Below, piece after piece: positions 44,750 to 54,866 of a stretch of 64,000 nucleotides of DNA. Where the stretch lies: positions 186,001-250,000 of the forward strand of contig CAWJSX010000003.1 in assembly GCA_963845675.1 (NCBI GenBank), read 5' to 3'. Position 1 is the stretch's first letter. Each line of letters begins with the position of its first letter. The translations under genes and the position numbers were made by a program. The stretch comes from CAWJMD01 sp963845675 (GTDB lineage Bacteria; Actinomycetota; Actinomycetes; Actinomycetales; CAWJMD01). The notes below the pieces were generated by a model. It saw only the letters and a list, made by a program, of their open reading frames with translations, had not been told where the DNA came from and made no database searches.

Positions 44750-47700
44750 GTGCTGCAGGTTCACCGCTCGGAGTCGGGGCTTGCCCTCGTCTCCGCACTG
44801 GCGGACCTGCTGGCGACGCCCCCTGACGACCCCTTCGCCCCGGACGTCGTGGCCGTCCCTGCGCAGGGCATCGAGCGCTGGCTGGCCCAGCGGTTGTCCC
44901 ACCGGCTCGGCGCCGGGGCCGACGCCGCCGGCGTCTGCGCCAACGTGCGGTTCCCGCGGCCGTCCGCCCTGCTCGACGAGGCGGTGTCTGCCGTCAGCGC
45001 CGAGCACGCCGAGTCGGTGCTGGCGTGGGACCCGGCCCGCACGGTGTGGCCCGTCGTCGCACTGCTCGACGAGGTCGCCGACGGCTCCTGGGGTGCGGAC
45101 GACCCGTCGTTCGACCTCCTGCGGCACCACCTCCGTCTCGGTGGCGTCGTCCCGACGGGTCGTCGCTACGCGCTCGCCCGGCGCGTGGCCGGTCTCCTGC
45201 ACGGGTACGCGGCGGCGCGGCCCTCCCTCCTGGCCGACTGGCAGCGGGGGAACGCCAGCGGGGTGCCGGACGACCTGCTCTGGCAGCCGGCGCTGTGGCG
45301 CCGCCTGCGCGCCGACCTCGGGCCGAGCCCCGCCGAGCTCCTCGACGAGGCCTGCACCCTCCTGCGCGAGCGCCCGGAGGCCGTGCCTCTGCCGGAGCGC
45401 TTCAGCGTGTACGGCCCCAGCCGCCTCGACGCGGCCCGGCTCTCCGTCCTCGTCGCGCTGGCCGAGCACCGTGACGTCCACCTGTGGCTGAACCACGCGA
45501 GTCCGGCTCTCTGGCAGCGGGTCGCGGCCGCGCCGCTGCCCCAGGACCTGGTGCGGCGACCGGTCGAGAACGTGCCGGGCAACGCCCTGCTCGCGTCCCT
45601 CAGCCGTGACGTGCAGGAGCTGCAGCAGCGGCTCGCCGTCGTCGCCCCCGATGCCACGTCGGTGCACCACCCACCGGTGCGGGCACCACGCGCGAACCTC
45701 CTCGGTCGCCTGCAGGGCGACCTGCGCGACGACGGCGCGGGTGGCCGGCCGATGGTGCTCGCCCCCGACGACCGGTCCGTCCAGGTGCACGCCTGCCACG
45801 GTCGGGCGCGCCAGGTCGAGGTGCTGCGCGACGTCGTGCTCGGGCTGCTCGCCGACGACCCGACGCTGGAGCCGCGGGACGTGCTCGTGATGTGCCCTGA
45901 CGTCGAGACCTTCGCGCCGCTCGTGACCGCGGCGTTCGGCACCGATCCCGCGGCCCGGCTGCGGGTGAGGCTCGCGGACCGATCGCCCCGGCAGGTCAAC
46001 CCCGTGCTGGCCGTGGTCGGCGCGCTGCTCGACCTCGTCGCGGGGCGCGTCACCGCCAGCGAGGTGCTCGGTCTCGCCGGGTCGCCGCCCGTGCGCCGGC
46101 GGTTCCGGCTCGACGAGGAGGACCTCGAGCAGGTCCGGGCGTGGACCGTCGCCAGCGGCGCGCACTGGGGCCTCGACGGCACCCACCGTGGTGGCTGGAA
46201 GATGGGTGGCATCACCTCCGGCACGTGGCGCTCGGCGCTCGACCGGGTCCTCAGCGGGGTGGCGCTCGGCGGGTCGGACCTGCCTCTGGCCGGGGTGACG
46301 CCGCTCGACGGGATCGACTCAGGTGCAGTGGATCTCGCGGGTCGGTTCGCCGAGATGCTCGACCGGCTGCACGCGGCCGTCGACGTGCTCGGGCGCGAGC
46401 AGCCGCTGGGTGACTGGCTGTCCGCCGTCGAGCAGACGACGCTCTCGCTGGTCGACGTGCCGTTCGACGACGCCTGGCAGCTGGTGCAGCTTCGCAGCGA
46501 GCTCGGCGAGATCCGGGACGCCGCGACGTCGTCCACGTCACCGCTCTCCCTCGCGGACGTGCGCACCATGCTCGACGCCCAGCTGCAGGGGCGCCCGACG
46601 CGCAGCAGCTTCCGGTCCGGCGGCATCACGGTCTGCACGCTCGTGCCGATGCGGTCCGTCCCGCACCGGGTGGTGTGCCTGCTCGGGATGGACGACCAGA
46701 GCTTCCCTCGTCGCGCACGACCGGACGGTGACGACCTGCTCGCCCGTGAGCCGCACCTCGGCGAGCGCGACGCCCGGAGCGAGGACCGGCAGCTGTTCCT
46801 CGACGCGGTCACGGCGGCCACGGACCACCTGGTCGTGACGTACCAGGGCGGGCACCAGCGCACCGGCGCGGTCCTGCCGCCTGCGGTTCCGGTGGGCGAG
46901 CTGCTCGACGCCCTCGACCGGTGCGCGCGCACCGCGGCGGGGACCAGGGCGAGGGAGCAGGTGGTGGTGAGGCACCCGCTGCAGCCGTTCGACCCCCGCA
47001 ACTTCACCGCCGGAGCGCTGGGCCGCCCGGCGCCGCTGTCGTTCGACCGCGGCGCACTGGCGGGAGCCTTCTCCAGCCGTGGGGAGCGGCGCCCCGGACC
47101 GGGCTTCCTCGCGGAGACCCTGGCGCCCCTGCCCGCCGAGGACGTCGTCGAGCTCTCCCGGTTGAAGAACTTCCTCGTCAACCCGGCCAAGGGGTTCCTG
47201 CAGCAGAGGCTCGAGATCGCGGACCCCTGGGAGGAGGAGCCGCCGCAGGACGGCCTGCCCGTCGAGCTCGACGGCCTCGGCGAGTGGGCGGTCGGTGAGC
47301 GGGTGCTGGGTGCCCGGCTGAAGGGGCTCGCAGCCTCGGCGGTGACGGCCGCCGAGCTCGGACGCGGCACGCTGCCGCCCGAGCCGCTCGGCCGCCGCGT
47401 GCTCGAGAAGGTGGGGCCCGCCGCCGACGCGCTCGTGCAGCGCGCCGCGCAGTGGCTGCACGACGCCGACGGCCCGGTGCCCGCCGAGGCGGTCGACGTC
47501 GACGTCAGGCTGCCGGGAGGACGCCAGGTCGTCGGCGCCGTCGCGAACCTGCACGGTCGGGCGCTCGTCCGCGTCTCCTACTCGCGGCTCTCGCCCAAGC
47601 AGCGGCTGGGGGCGTGGGTCGACCTCGTGGCGCTGGCCGTCGCGCGGCCGGACGCGTCCTGGGAGGCGGCCGTCGTCGGACGGGGCGAGCGGGGGTCCGC

Positions 47701-48091
47701 CCTCGCGGTCTGCCGCCTACAGTCCCCGAGCGCGGAGCGGGCCGCGGAGGTGCTGCTCGACCTGGTGCGGATCCGCGACCTCGGCCTGCAGGTGCCGTTG
47801 CCGTTGCCGCTCAAGACGTGCGAGGCGTACGTCGGGCAGCGGTGGAAGGGCAGGCCGCTGGCCGCCGCCCGCTCTCGCGCCGAGCAGCAGTGGGTCAGCC
47901 AGTACGACTGGGACAAGGAGGACCGCGCCCCCGAGCACCTGCGGGTGTGGGGGGACCAGGTTCCTCTGCAGCACCTCCTGGAGTGGAGGGCGCCCACGCG
48001 CGTGCCCGAGTACGCGCAGGAGGCCAGCGACTTCGGACGCCTGGCCTGCCGCGTCTGGTGGGAGCTGCTCGCCCACGAGGAGCTGCTGTGA
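44750..48091 (+). CDS. recC: Exodeoxyribonuclease V gamma subunit (RecC)
   Basis: About 1114 residues. The GTG start at 44750 has GGGGAGG nine bases upstream. VLQVHRSESGLALVSALADL and VVAVPAQGIERWLAQRLSHR are the RecC start. The inactive helicase-like core includes FPRPSALLDEAVSAVSAEHA, VHACHGRARQVEVLRDVVLG with LEPRDVLVMCPDVETFAPLV, and LLGMDDQSFPRRARPDGDDL. RecC recognises Chi and holds the complex together. The first gene of recC-recB-recD, it ends in a GTGA overlap with recB. No frameshifts. Confidence 0.95.
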   Translation: MLQVHRSESGLALVSALADLLATPPDDPFAPDVVAVPAQGIERWLAQRLSHRLGAGADAAGVCANVRFPRPSALLDEAVSAVSAEHAESVLAWDPARTVWPVVALLDEVADGSWGADDPSFDLLRHHLRLGGVVPTGRRYALARRVAGLLHGYAAARPSLLADWQRGNASGVPDDLLWQPALWRRLRADLGPSPAELLDEACTLLRERPEAVPLPERFSVYGPSRLDAARLSVLVALAEHRDVHLWLNHASPALWQRVAAAPLPQDLVRRPVENVPGNALLASLSRDVQELQQRLAVVAPDATSVHHPPVRAPRANLLGRLQGDLRDDGAGGRPMVLAPDDRSVQVHACHGRARQVEVLRDVVLGLLADDPTLEPRDVLVMCPDVETFAPLVTAAFGTDPAARLRVRLADRSPRQVNPVLAVVGALLDLVAGRVTASEVLGLAGSPPVRRRFRLDEEDLEQVRAWTVASGAHWGLDGTHRGGWKMGGITSGTWRSALDRVLSGVALGGSDLPLAGVTPLDGIDSGAVDLAGRFAEMLDRLHAAVDVLGREQPLGDWLSAVEQTTLSLVDVPFDDAWQLVQLRSELGEIRDAATSSTSPLSLADVRTMLDAQLQGRPTRSSFRSGGITVCTLVPMRSVPHRVVCLLGMDDQSFPRRARPDGDDLLAREPHLGERDARSEDRQLFLDAVTAATDHLVVTYQGGHQRTGAVLPPAVPVGELLDALDRCARTAAGTRAREQVVVRHPLQPFDPRNFTAGALGRPAPLSFDRGALAGAFSSRGERRPGPGFLAETLAPLPAEDVVELSRLKNFLVNPAKGFLQQRLEIADPWEEEPPQDGLPVELDGLGEWAVGERVLGARLKGLAASAVTAAELGRGTLPPEPLGRRVLEKVGPAADALVQRAAQWLHDADGPVPAEAVDVDVRLPGGRQVVGAVANLHGRALVRVSYSRLSPKQRLGAWVDLVALAVARPDASWEAAVVGRGERGSALAVCRLQSPSAERAAEVLLDLVRIRDLGLQVPLPLPLKTCEAYVGQRWKGRPLAAARSRAEQQWVSQYDWDKEDRAPEHLRVWGDQVPLQHLLEWRAPTRVPEYAQEASDFGRLACRVWWELLAHEELL

Positions 48092-51000
48092 GCGCCGACC
48101 TGCGTGACGGCTACGCGTCCATGGACCTGACCGCCGAGCTGCCGCGCGGCACGAGCGTGCTGGAGGCCAGCGCCGGTACCGGGAAGACCTTCACGATCGC
48201 CGGCCTCGTGACCCGGTACGTCGCCGAGGGGCACGCGCGGATCGACCAGGTGCTCGCCGTGACATTCGGCGTCGCCGCCACCAGCGAGCTGCGTACGCGG
48301 GTTCGGGAACGGCTCGTCCTCGTGCGTGACGCCCTCGCCGACCCGGCCGCGGCGCGGACCCACCCCGATCCCGTGGTGGCCCTCCTGGCACAGGGAGCTC
48401 CCGGCGAGGTCGCGATGCGCCGTGGACGGCTGACGACGGCGCTCGCGGACTTCGACGCGGCCACGGTCGCGACGGTGCACGAGTTCTGCCAGCAGGTGCT
48501 CGGCGGGTTCGGGCTCGCCGCGGACACGGACCCGCACGTGCGGCTCGTCGAGAGCCTCTCCGACGTGGTCGACGACGTGGTCGAGGACCTGTACCTGCGC
48601 CACGTCACGTCGAACGGCGCCGACCGGCACACGCTCACCGCCTCCGAGGCGACGGCCATCGCCCGGGTCGCCGTGCAGGACCGGCACGCCGTCCTCCTGC
48701 CGGACCCCGTTGCGGTGGAACGGGGTTCGAGCGCCGACGTGAGACGCCGCTACGCGCAGGCGGTGCGGGACGAGCTCGACCGCCGCACGCGCGCCGCACG
48801 GGTTCTCGGCTTCGACGACCTGCTCGTCCGCGTGCGTGACGCGCTGGCCGACCCGGTGTCGGGTCCGGTCGCCCGCCAGCGACTGCGGGACCGCTTCAGC
48901 GTCGTGCTGGTCGACGAGTTCCAGGACACCGACCCGGTGCAGTGGGACGTGCTGCGCCTCGCCTTCCACGGGCACCGCACGCTCGTGGTGATCGGCGACC
49001 CCAAGCAGGCGATCTACGCGTTCCGCGGCGCCGACGTGCGGGCCTACCTGCAGGCGGCCGACGCCGCGGACCACCGGGCGACGCTTGGCACGAACTGGCG
49101 CAGCGACCCGGCGCTCCTGCGCGGGCTGGGCAGCCTGTTCCGCGGGGCCGCGCTGGGCGACTCCCGCATCGTGGTCCGCCCGGTCGAGGCGGGTCATCCG
49201 CAGGCCCTCCTCGGCCCCGGGCCCGACACCACCCCGGTGCGGCTGCGCCAGCTCCGGCGCGACGGCCACGACCTCACGAGGTCCAGCCAGCTGAAGGCGC
49301 CGGGCGCCCGCCGGCTGGTGGCGAAGGACGTGGCCGCCTACGTCTCAACGCTCCTGGCCGAGGGCCACCGGGTCACGCCACGCGCACCCGGACCGGTTCG
49401 ACGTCTGATGGCACGCGACGTCGCCGTGCTCGTCCGGACGCAGCGGCAGGCCGAGACCGTGAGGGACGCCCTGCTCGCCGCCGGCGTCCCGTGCGTCTTC
49501 ACCGGCACGACGAGCGTCTTCCGCTCCGAGGCGGCGAGCGACTGGGTCGCCCTGCTCGAGGGCCTGGAGCAGCCGCACCGCAGCACGCCGGTCCGCCGGG
49601 CGGCGCTCACCTCACTGGTCGGCTGGACGACCAAGCAGGTGGACGACCGCGGCCCCGAGGGCTCGGACGACCTGGGTTCGACGCTCCGGGAGTGGGCCGA
49701 CGTGCTGGCCGAGGACGGTGTCGCGGCGCTGTTCTCGCGGATCGACTCCGAGCAGCAGCTGGCCGGTCGCCTGCTGCGGACCGTGGGCGGCGAACGCGTG
49801 CTCACCGACCTGCGACACGTCGCCGAGACCCTGCACCAACAGGCCCTGCACGACCAGCTCACGCTGCCCGGGCTGCTCACCTGGCTGCGGGAGCAGGTCG
49901 CCGAGGCCACCACCGACCAGGACCAGGAGCGGTCACGCCGGCTCGACACCGATGCAGCCGCGGTGCAGGTGGCCACCGTCCACACGAGCAAGGGCCTGGA
50001 GTTCCCGGTCGTGCTCGTGCCGTACGGCTGGGACGCGGGCGGTGGCGGAGGCAAGGGTGAGAGGTTCCCGCGGGCGCACGACGAGAACGGTCAGCGCACC
50101 GTGCACGTCGGCGGCGACGGTTCCCCGGGGTACGCGGAGTCGCTCACGGCCGAGGGGGAGGACGACGCCGGCGAGGAGCTTCGCCTTCTCTACGTCGCCT
50201 GCACCCGGGCGATCTCGCGGCTGGTGCTGTGGTGGGCGCCCACGTGGAACACCGAGCGCTCGCCCCTGCACCGGCTCCTGTGGTGCGCCGACCCGTCGGC
50301 GCCGCTGCCGCTGAAGATCCCCGTTCCCGAGGACGACGCCGCCCACGCGAGGCTCCGTGAGCTCGCCGACGCGGGGGAGGGGCTGGTGGTCGAGGTCGTA
50401 CGGGAGGACGTCGTCGACCCGACCGACGAGGACGGCGGTGAGCGGGGGGACGACGAGCCGCGGCTGCAGGTCTCGGTACTCGGCCGCCCACTCGACGAGG
50501 CCTGGTCCCGCACCTCCTACTCGGGTCTGACGCGGGCAGCGCACGAGGTCGTCGCCGCGGTCCAGTCCGAGCCGGACGTCCGCGTCACGGTCGACGAGGG
50601 TCCCGACCCGGGGACGGACGACGAGGCCCTCGAAGGAGTGCCGGTCGAGGCGCGTCCGCCGAGCGCGGACGACCCCGACGCGGCACTGCTGACGGTGCCC
50701 TCGCCGATGGCCGACCTGGCCGGCGGGGCCGCGTTCGGCACGCTCGTGCACGCCGTGCTGGAGAACGCCGACCTGGCGGGTGGTGACCCGCTCGACGCCT
50801 TGACCCGGGCCGCGGAGGCCGAGATGCGTTGGCGGGGAAGGGGACTGGAGCCCGCGGCCCTCGCCGGGACCCTATTGCCGGCGGTCACGACGTCGTGGGG
50901 GCCGATCTCCGGCGGCCGGTCCCTCGCCGACTTCCCGCGGGCCGACATGCTCGCCGAGCTGGACTTCGAGCTGCCGTTGGCAGGGGGCGACGAGCCGACC

Positions 51001-51555
51001 GGCCCGACACCACCGCGCCTCGGCGAGATCGCCCACCTCCTGCGCGACCACCTGGACCCGGCGGACCCCGTGCACGCGTACGCCGGCCTGCTGGCGGGGC
51101 CGCTCCTGGCGCAGCAGCCGCTGCGCGGCTACCTGACCGGGTCGGTGGACCTCGTCGTGCGTGTCGGCGCGCCGGGCGGGGCAGCCGCCAACCCGCAGGC
51201 TCCACCCCGGTACGTGGTCGTCGACCACAAGACGAACCGGCTGGCGGAGCCCGACGAGCCGTTGACGGCCTGGCACTACCGTCGCTCGGCGCTCGACGAC
51301 GCGATGCTGCACGCGCACTACCCGCTCCAGGCGATGCTCTACTGCGTCGCCCTGCACCGCTTCCTGCGGTGGCGGCAGCCCGCGTACGACCCGGCACAGC
51401 ACCTCGGCGGCGTCGCGTACCTCTTCCTGAGGGGGATGTGCGGTGACGCCGTACCCCAGCGCCCGGACGGCTTCGTACCAGGTGTCTGGACGTGGCAGCC
51501 ACCGGCGTCCCTCGTCCTCGCCCTGTCCGACGCCCTGGCCGGAGGTGGGTCGTGA
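48088..51555 (+). CDS. recB: Exodeoxyribonuclease V beta subunit (RecB)
   Basis: 1155 residues. SF1A helicase motifs: Walker A in LEASAGTGKTFTIAGLVTRY, VVLVDEFQDTDPVQWDVLRL (DEFQDTD), VIGDPKQAIYAFRGADVRAY and TVHTSKGLEFPVVLVPYGWD. The C-terminal nuclease domain shows GTLVHAVLENADLAGGDPLD, LTGSVDLVVRVG, the catalytic VVVDHKTNRL and YPLQAMLYCVALHRFLRW. Both activities look intact. GTGA overlaps link it to recC and recD. Confidence 0.96.
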   Translation: MSADLRDGYASMDLTAELPRGTSVLEASAGTGKTFTIAGLVTRYVAEGHARIDQVLAVTFGVAATSELRTRVRERLVLVRDALADPAAARTHPDPVVALLAQGAPGEVAMRRGRLTTALADFDAATVATVHEFCQQVLGGFGLAADTDPHVRLVESLSDVVDDVVEDLYLRHVTSNGADRHTLTASEATAIARVAVQDRHAVLLPDPVAVERGSSADVRRRYAQAVRDELDRRTRAARVLGFDDLLVRVRDALADPVSGPVARQRLRDRFSVVLVDEFQDTDPVQWDVLRLAFHGHRTLVVIGDPKQAIYAFRGADVRAYLQAADAADHRATLGTNWRSDPALLRGLGSLFRGAALGDSRIVVRPVEAGHPQALLGPGPDTTPVRLRQLRRDGHDLTRSSQLKAPGARRLVAKDVAAYVSTLLAEGHRVTPRAPGPVRRLMARDVAVLVRTQRQAETVRDALLAAGVPCVFTGTTSVFRSEAASDWVALLEGLEQPHRSTPVRRAALTSLVGWTTKQVDDRGPEGSDDLGSTLREWADVLAEDGVAALFSRIDSEQQLAGRLLRTVGGERVLTDLRHVAETLHQQALHDQLTLPGLLTWLREQVAEATTDQDQERSRRLDTDAAAVQVATVHTSKGLEFPVVLVPYGWDAGGGGGKGERFPRAHDENGQRTVHVGGDGSPGYAESLTAEGEDDAGEELRLLYVACTRAISRLVLWWAPTWNTERSPLHRLLWCADPSAPLPLKIPVPEDDAAHARLRELADAGEGLVVEVVREDVVDPTDEDGGERGDDEPRLQVSVLGRPLDEAWSRTSYSGLTRAAHEVVAAVQSEPDVRVTVDEGPDPGTDDEALEGVPVEARPPSADDPDAALLTVPSPMADLAGGAAFGTLVHAVLENADLAGGDPLDALTRAAEAEMRWRGRGLEPAALAGTLLPAVTTSWGPISGGRSLADFPRADMLAELDFELPLAGGDEPTGPTPPRLGEIAHLLRDHLDPADPVHAYAGLLAGPLLAQQPLRGYLTGSVDLVVRVGAPGGAAANPQAPPRYVVVDHKTNRLAEPDEPLTAWHYRRSALDDAMLHAHYPLQAMLYCVALHRFLRWRQPAYDPAQHLGGVAYLFLRGMCGDAVPQRPDGFVPGVWTWQPPASLVLALSDALAGGGS

Positions 51556-53477
51556 CCGAGGCTGCCGCCTTGCTCCCCACCGACGAGCCCGACCTCTCGG
51601 CCCGGGTCGCACTGAGGGCCAAGGGCCTGCTGCGCACGTTCACCGAGGCGGGGGTCCTGCACGCCGCCGACGTCCACGTGGCGACGCGGCTCGGCGAGCT
51701 CTGCGGGGAGCGCGACGAGACCGTCGTGCTGGCGACGGCCCTCGCAGTACGGGGCGTCCGTCACGGTTCGGTCATGCTGCGCCTCGCGGACGTGCCCTCG
51801 ACCGTCGTCGCGGACGACGCCGACCCCGAGCGCGCCCTCACCGGCGACCTGCCCTGGCCGGAGGTGGGTGCCTGGTTGGAGGCCGTCCGGTCGAGCCGGC
51901 TGACGCGGGTGGTGGGCTCCGCAGCGGGCGACGGCACCGACGGCCCCGGCGGCATCGACGGCACCCACGGTCCGCGACCGCTGCGGATGTGGGGCGACGA
52001 CCTGTGGCTCGACCGGTACTGGCGGATGGAGGCGAAGGTCGCAGCGGACCTGCTGCGCCGGGCGGCGAACCCCCCGGACGTCGACGCGGAGCGGCTGGAG
52101 ACCACGCTGACCCGCCTCTGGCCGGTGCCGGACGGGACCCGCGAGGCGGATGTCGACGCCGACCAGCGCGAGGCGGCCCGCCGCTGCCTCCTCTCCGGCG
52201 TGGCCGTGCTCGGCGGCGGACCCGGAACGGGAAAGACCACCACCGTCGCGCGCGTGCTCGCGGCCCTGAGGGAGCTGGCCGAGCCGGGCCCCCCACCGCG
52301 GATCGCGCTGGCGGCCCCGTCCGCCAAGGCGCGCAACCGGATCGAGGAGTCGGTCGGACTGGCGGCGCGCGACGAGAAGCTGACGGACGCGGACCGCGAG
52401 CTGCTCGCCACCGTCCCGGCGTCCACGCTGCACAAGCTGATCGGGGCCTACCCGTCTGGAACGCGGTCGAGGTACCACGCCGGCAACCCCCTGCCCTACG
52501 ACGTGGTCGTGGTCGACGAGACGTCGATGGTCTCGCTGTCGATGTTCGCGCGCCTGCTCGACGCCCTCCGCCCGCACGCACGCCTCGTGCTCGTCGGTGA
52601 CCCCGACCAGCTGGCGTCGGTCGAGGCGGGCGCCGTGCTGTCTGACCTCGACGCGATCGAGGGACGCGGCCCGGTGGGGGCCGGGGTCGCGCGGCTCGTG
52701 ACGAACCGCCGCTCGGGTGACCAGCCCGGCCTGACCGCCCTCGCCGCGGCCGTGCGGGCGGGCCGTGCCGACGACGCCGTCGAGGTGCTGCGCAGCGGCA
52801 CGGCGGGCGTGGTCTGGCACGAGGTCGCCGACGACGTGCCACTGCCCGTGTCGGTGCAGGACCGCGTGCGCGAACGGCTTCTCACGGTGACCCGCGTGAC
52901 CGGGCCCGCGGCGCGGGCGGGGGACGCGGCCACCGCCGTCGCCGCGCTCGACCGCCACCGCCTCCTGTGCGCGCACCGGCGGGGTCCGCGAGGGGTCGCG
53001 CACTGGAACGCGCTGGTGCAGCGCTGGGTGGTCGACGACGATCCCGAGGCGCAGGTGCGTCGCGACGGCCGCTACGCCGGGCTGCCGCTGCTCGTCACGG
53101 AGAACGACTACGAGAACCAGCTGTGGAACGGCGACACGGGCGTCGTGGTGGCACGGCAGGACCGGTTGGAGGTCGTCATCGGGCGCGGCACGTCACTGAC
53201 CGAGCCGATCCCGCTGGGCCGGCTCGCCGCCGCGTCACCGCTGCACGCGATGACCGTGTACAAGAGCCAGGGATCCGAGTTCGACACGGTGACACTGCTT
53301 CTGCCGACGGCCGACTCGCCGCTCGCTACCCGCGAGACGCTGTACACCGCGGTGACCCGTGCGCGTCGCGAGGTGGTCGTCGTCGGGTCCGAGGCCGCGG
53401 TGCGTGCCGGCGTAGGACGGCGGGCCCTGCGTGCCACCGGACTGAGCCGGCGGTTGGCTCCGTCCGCGACCGGCTGA
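51552..53477 (+). CDS. recD: Exodeoxyribonuclease V alpha subunit (RecD)
   Basis: 641 residues. Walker A in LGGGPGTGKTTTVARVLAAL, Walker B region VVVDETSMVSLSMFARLLDA, then HARLVLVGDPDQLASVEAGA and the C-terminal HAMTVYKSQGSEFDTVTLLL with TRETLYTAVTRARREVVVVG. These are SF1B helicase motifs of RecD, the fast 5'-3' motor of RecBCD. It completes the operon; the downstream fliW gene is convergent after 20 bases. Confidence 0.95.
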   Translation: MTEAAALLPTDEPDLSARVALRAKGLLRTFTEAGVLHAADVHVATRLGELCGERDETVVLATALAVRGVRHGSVMLRLADVPSTVVADDADPERALTGDLPWPEVGAWLEAVRSSRLTRVVGSAAGDGTDGPGGIDGTHGPRPLRMWGDDLWLDRYWRMEAKVAADLLRRAANPPDVDAERLETTLTRLWPVPDGTREADVDADQREAARRCLLSGVAVLGGGPGTGKTTTVARVLAALRELAEPGPPPRIALAAPSAKARNRIEESVGLAARDEKLTDADRELLATVPASTLHKLIGAYPSGTRSRYHAGNPLPYDVVVVDETSMVSLSMFARLLDALRPHARLVLVGDPDQLASVEAGAVLSDLDAIEGRGPVGAGVARLVTNRRSGDQPGLTALAAAVRAGRADDAVEVLRSGTAGVVWHEVADDVPLPVSVQDRVRERLLTVTRVTGPAARAGDAATAVAALDRHRLLCAHRRGPRGVAHWNALVQRWVVDDDPEAQVRRDGRYAGLPLLVTENDYENQLWNGDTGVVVARQDRLEVVIGRGTSLTEPIPLGRLAAASPLHAMTVYKSQGSEFDTVTLLLPTADSPLATRETLYTAVTRARREVVVVGSEAAVRAGVGRRALRATGLSRRLAPSATG

Positions 53478-53497
53478 CGCCGGAGGGCGGCCGGTGG

Positions 53498-53929
53498 TCA
53501 GGCGGGCAGCAGCGGGGCGCGCAGAGGCAGGTCGGCGTCCGGCTGCACGACCTGGGCGGCGTGCCCGGTGACCGAGTCGACCACGATCGGTGCGAGCAGG
53601 TTGACCGTGCTCTGCGCCAGCGTCGGGCCGGGGTTGACCACGAGCAGCACCACCGCGTCCTCGGCCCGCTCGAGGCCGATCAGCGCGCAGGCCTCGTCGT
53701 CGAGCTCCAGGGTGTAGCCGGGGGCGCACAGCCAGGGCGTCGCGAGCACGAGCCGCACGTCCGGGTCGTCGAGGCTGCGGAGGCTGAACAGGCCCCCGAC
53801 CTCGTCCAGCTGCACCAGCGCGTAGCGGGTCAGCCCGTCGAGGCCGGGCATCGGTGCGGCGAACCGCACCTCCGGCAGCTCGGTCTGCGCGCCGGCCTGG
53901 GCGTCGGTCTCACTCATCGTGGTCAGCAT
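53498..53929 (-). CDS. fliW: Flagellar assembly factor FliW
   Basis: About 143 residues. ATG 53929 is preceded by GGAAGGA at nine bases. LPEVRFAAPMPGLDGLTRYA, GGLFSLRSLDDPDVRLVLAT, ALIGLERAEDAVVLLVVNPG and QSTVNLLAPIVVDSVTGHAA are diagnostic of FliW, which binds flagellin and frees it from CsrA control. No csrA appears in the window. It is the last gene of the flgN-flgK-flgL-fliW minus-strand operon. Confidence 0.93.
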   Translation of the reverse strand: MLTTMSETDAQAGAQTELPEVRFAAPMPGLDGLTRYALVQLDEVGGLFSLRSLDDPDVRLVLATPWLCAPGYTLELDDEACALIGLERAEDAVVLLVVNPGPTLAQSTVNLLAPIVVDSVTGHAAQVVQPDADLPLRAPLLPA

Positions 53930-53951
53930 CCTAGGGAGTCCTTCCACGGGC

Positions 53952-54866
53952 TCATCGGAGGAAGTCCATCAGCGTCGGCTGGATGACCTTGGCGGTCGCC
54001 CCCAGGGACGCCTGGTAGGCGACCTGCTGGGTCTGCAGCTCGAGGATCGTCCTGGGCAGGTCGATGTCCTCGATCTGCGACAGCTGGGCGGTCATCGAGA
54101 GCGACGTGTCGCGCGCGATCTCCTGCAGCCGGTCGGTGCGCGCGTAGCGGGAGCCGATGTCGGCCACCGCGCCGGTCATCCGGCTCAGTGCCACGTCGAG
54201 CTCGACGAGATCCGCCTGCAGCTGGGTGTCGTCGCCGGTGAGGTGCTGCTCGATCCGGTCCAGCACGGCGAAGATGGAGGTGGTCGGGTCGGCCGGGGTC
54301 GTGCCCGCGGCCGCGGTGCCGCCGAAGACCGCGATGCCGCCGGTGTCGACACGGACCGTGGTGCTCGCGTCGAGGCGGCGGTCAACGGTGCCCGCGTCGC
54401 CGACGTACGCACCGGTCACCGGGTCGAACGCCTGCTGCCCCGCCGTCGTCCCGCCGAAGACGGGTCGGCCGAGGTAGGTGCTGTTGGCGAGACCCGCCAT
54501 CTCCTGGCGCAGCCCGCGGATCTCGACCGCGAGCGCCTGCCGGGACTCCGGGGTGGTCGAGCCGGTGCTGAGGCCCTGCAGCGTGAGCGAACGCGCCCGG
54601 TTCATCAGCGCGAGGCCGGACGTCAGGGCGTTCTCGCTCGTGGTCAGCCACGCGCGGCCGTCGTCGGCGTTGCGCGAGTACTGCGCCTGGGCCCGCAGGT
54701 CCGAGCGGACCTGCAGCGCGCTGACGGTGCCGGCCGGGTCGTCCGACGGCTTGGTGATGGACTTGCCGCTGGTGAGCTGCTGGTTCAGCTGCTGCACGCG
54801 GCCCAGGTTGGCCTGGAGGTTGTGCAGGGCGCTGTCGGCCATCATGCGGTGCGTCACGCGGGTCAT
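53952..54866 (-). CDS. flgL: Flagellar hook-filament junction protein FlgL
   Basis: 304 residues. MTRVTHRMMADSALHNLQAN, LNQQLTSGKSITKPSDDPAG and SALQVRSDLRAQAQYSRNAD are the flagellin-like D0/D1 start. The C-terminal helix SQIEDIDLPRTILELQTQQV, AYQASLGATAKVIQPTLMDF closes the coiled coil. It forms the ring joining hook and filament with FlgK. ATGA overlap with flgK. Confidence 0.95.
   Translation of the reverse strand: MTRVTHRMMADSALHNLQANLGRVQQLNQQLTSGKSITKPSDDPAGTVSALQVRSDLRAQAQYSRNADDGRAWLTTSENALTSGLALMNRARSLTLQGLSTGSTTPESRQALAVEIRGLRQEMAGLANSTYLGRPVFGGTTAGQQAFDPVTGAYVGDAGTVDRRLDASTTVRVDTGGIAVFGGTAAAGTTPADPTTSIFAVLDRIEQHLTGDDTQLQADLVELDVALSRMTGAVADIGSRYARTDRLQEIARDTSLSMTAQLSQIEDIDLPRTILELQTQQVAYQASLGATAKVIQPTLMDFLR

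Noticed and set aside
45166..47370. 734-aa minus-strand frame opposite recC
   Set aside because: Arg/Ser-rich shadow frame typical of the complement of GC-rich coding sequence.
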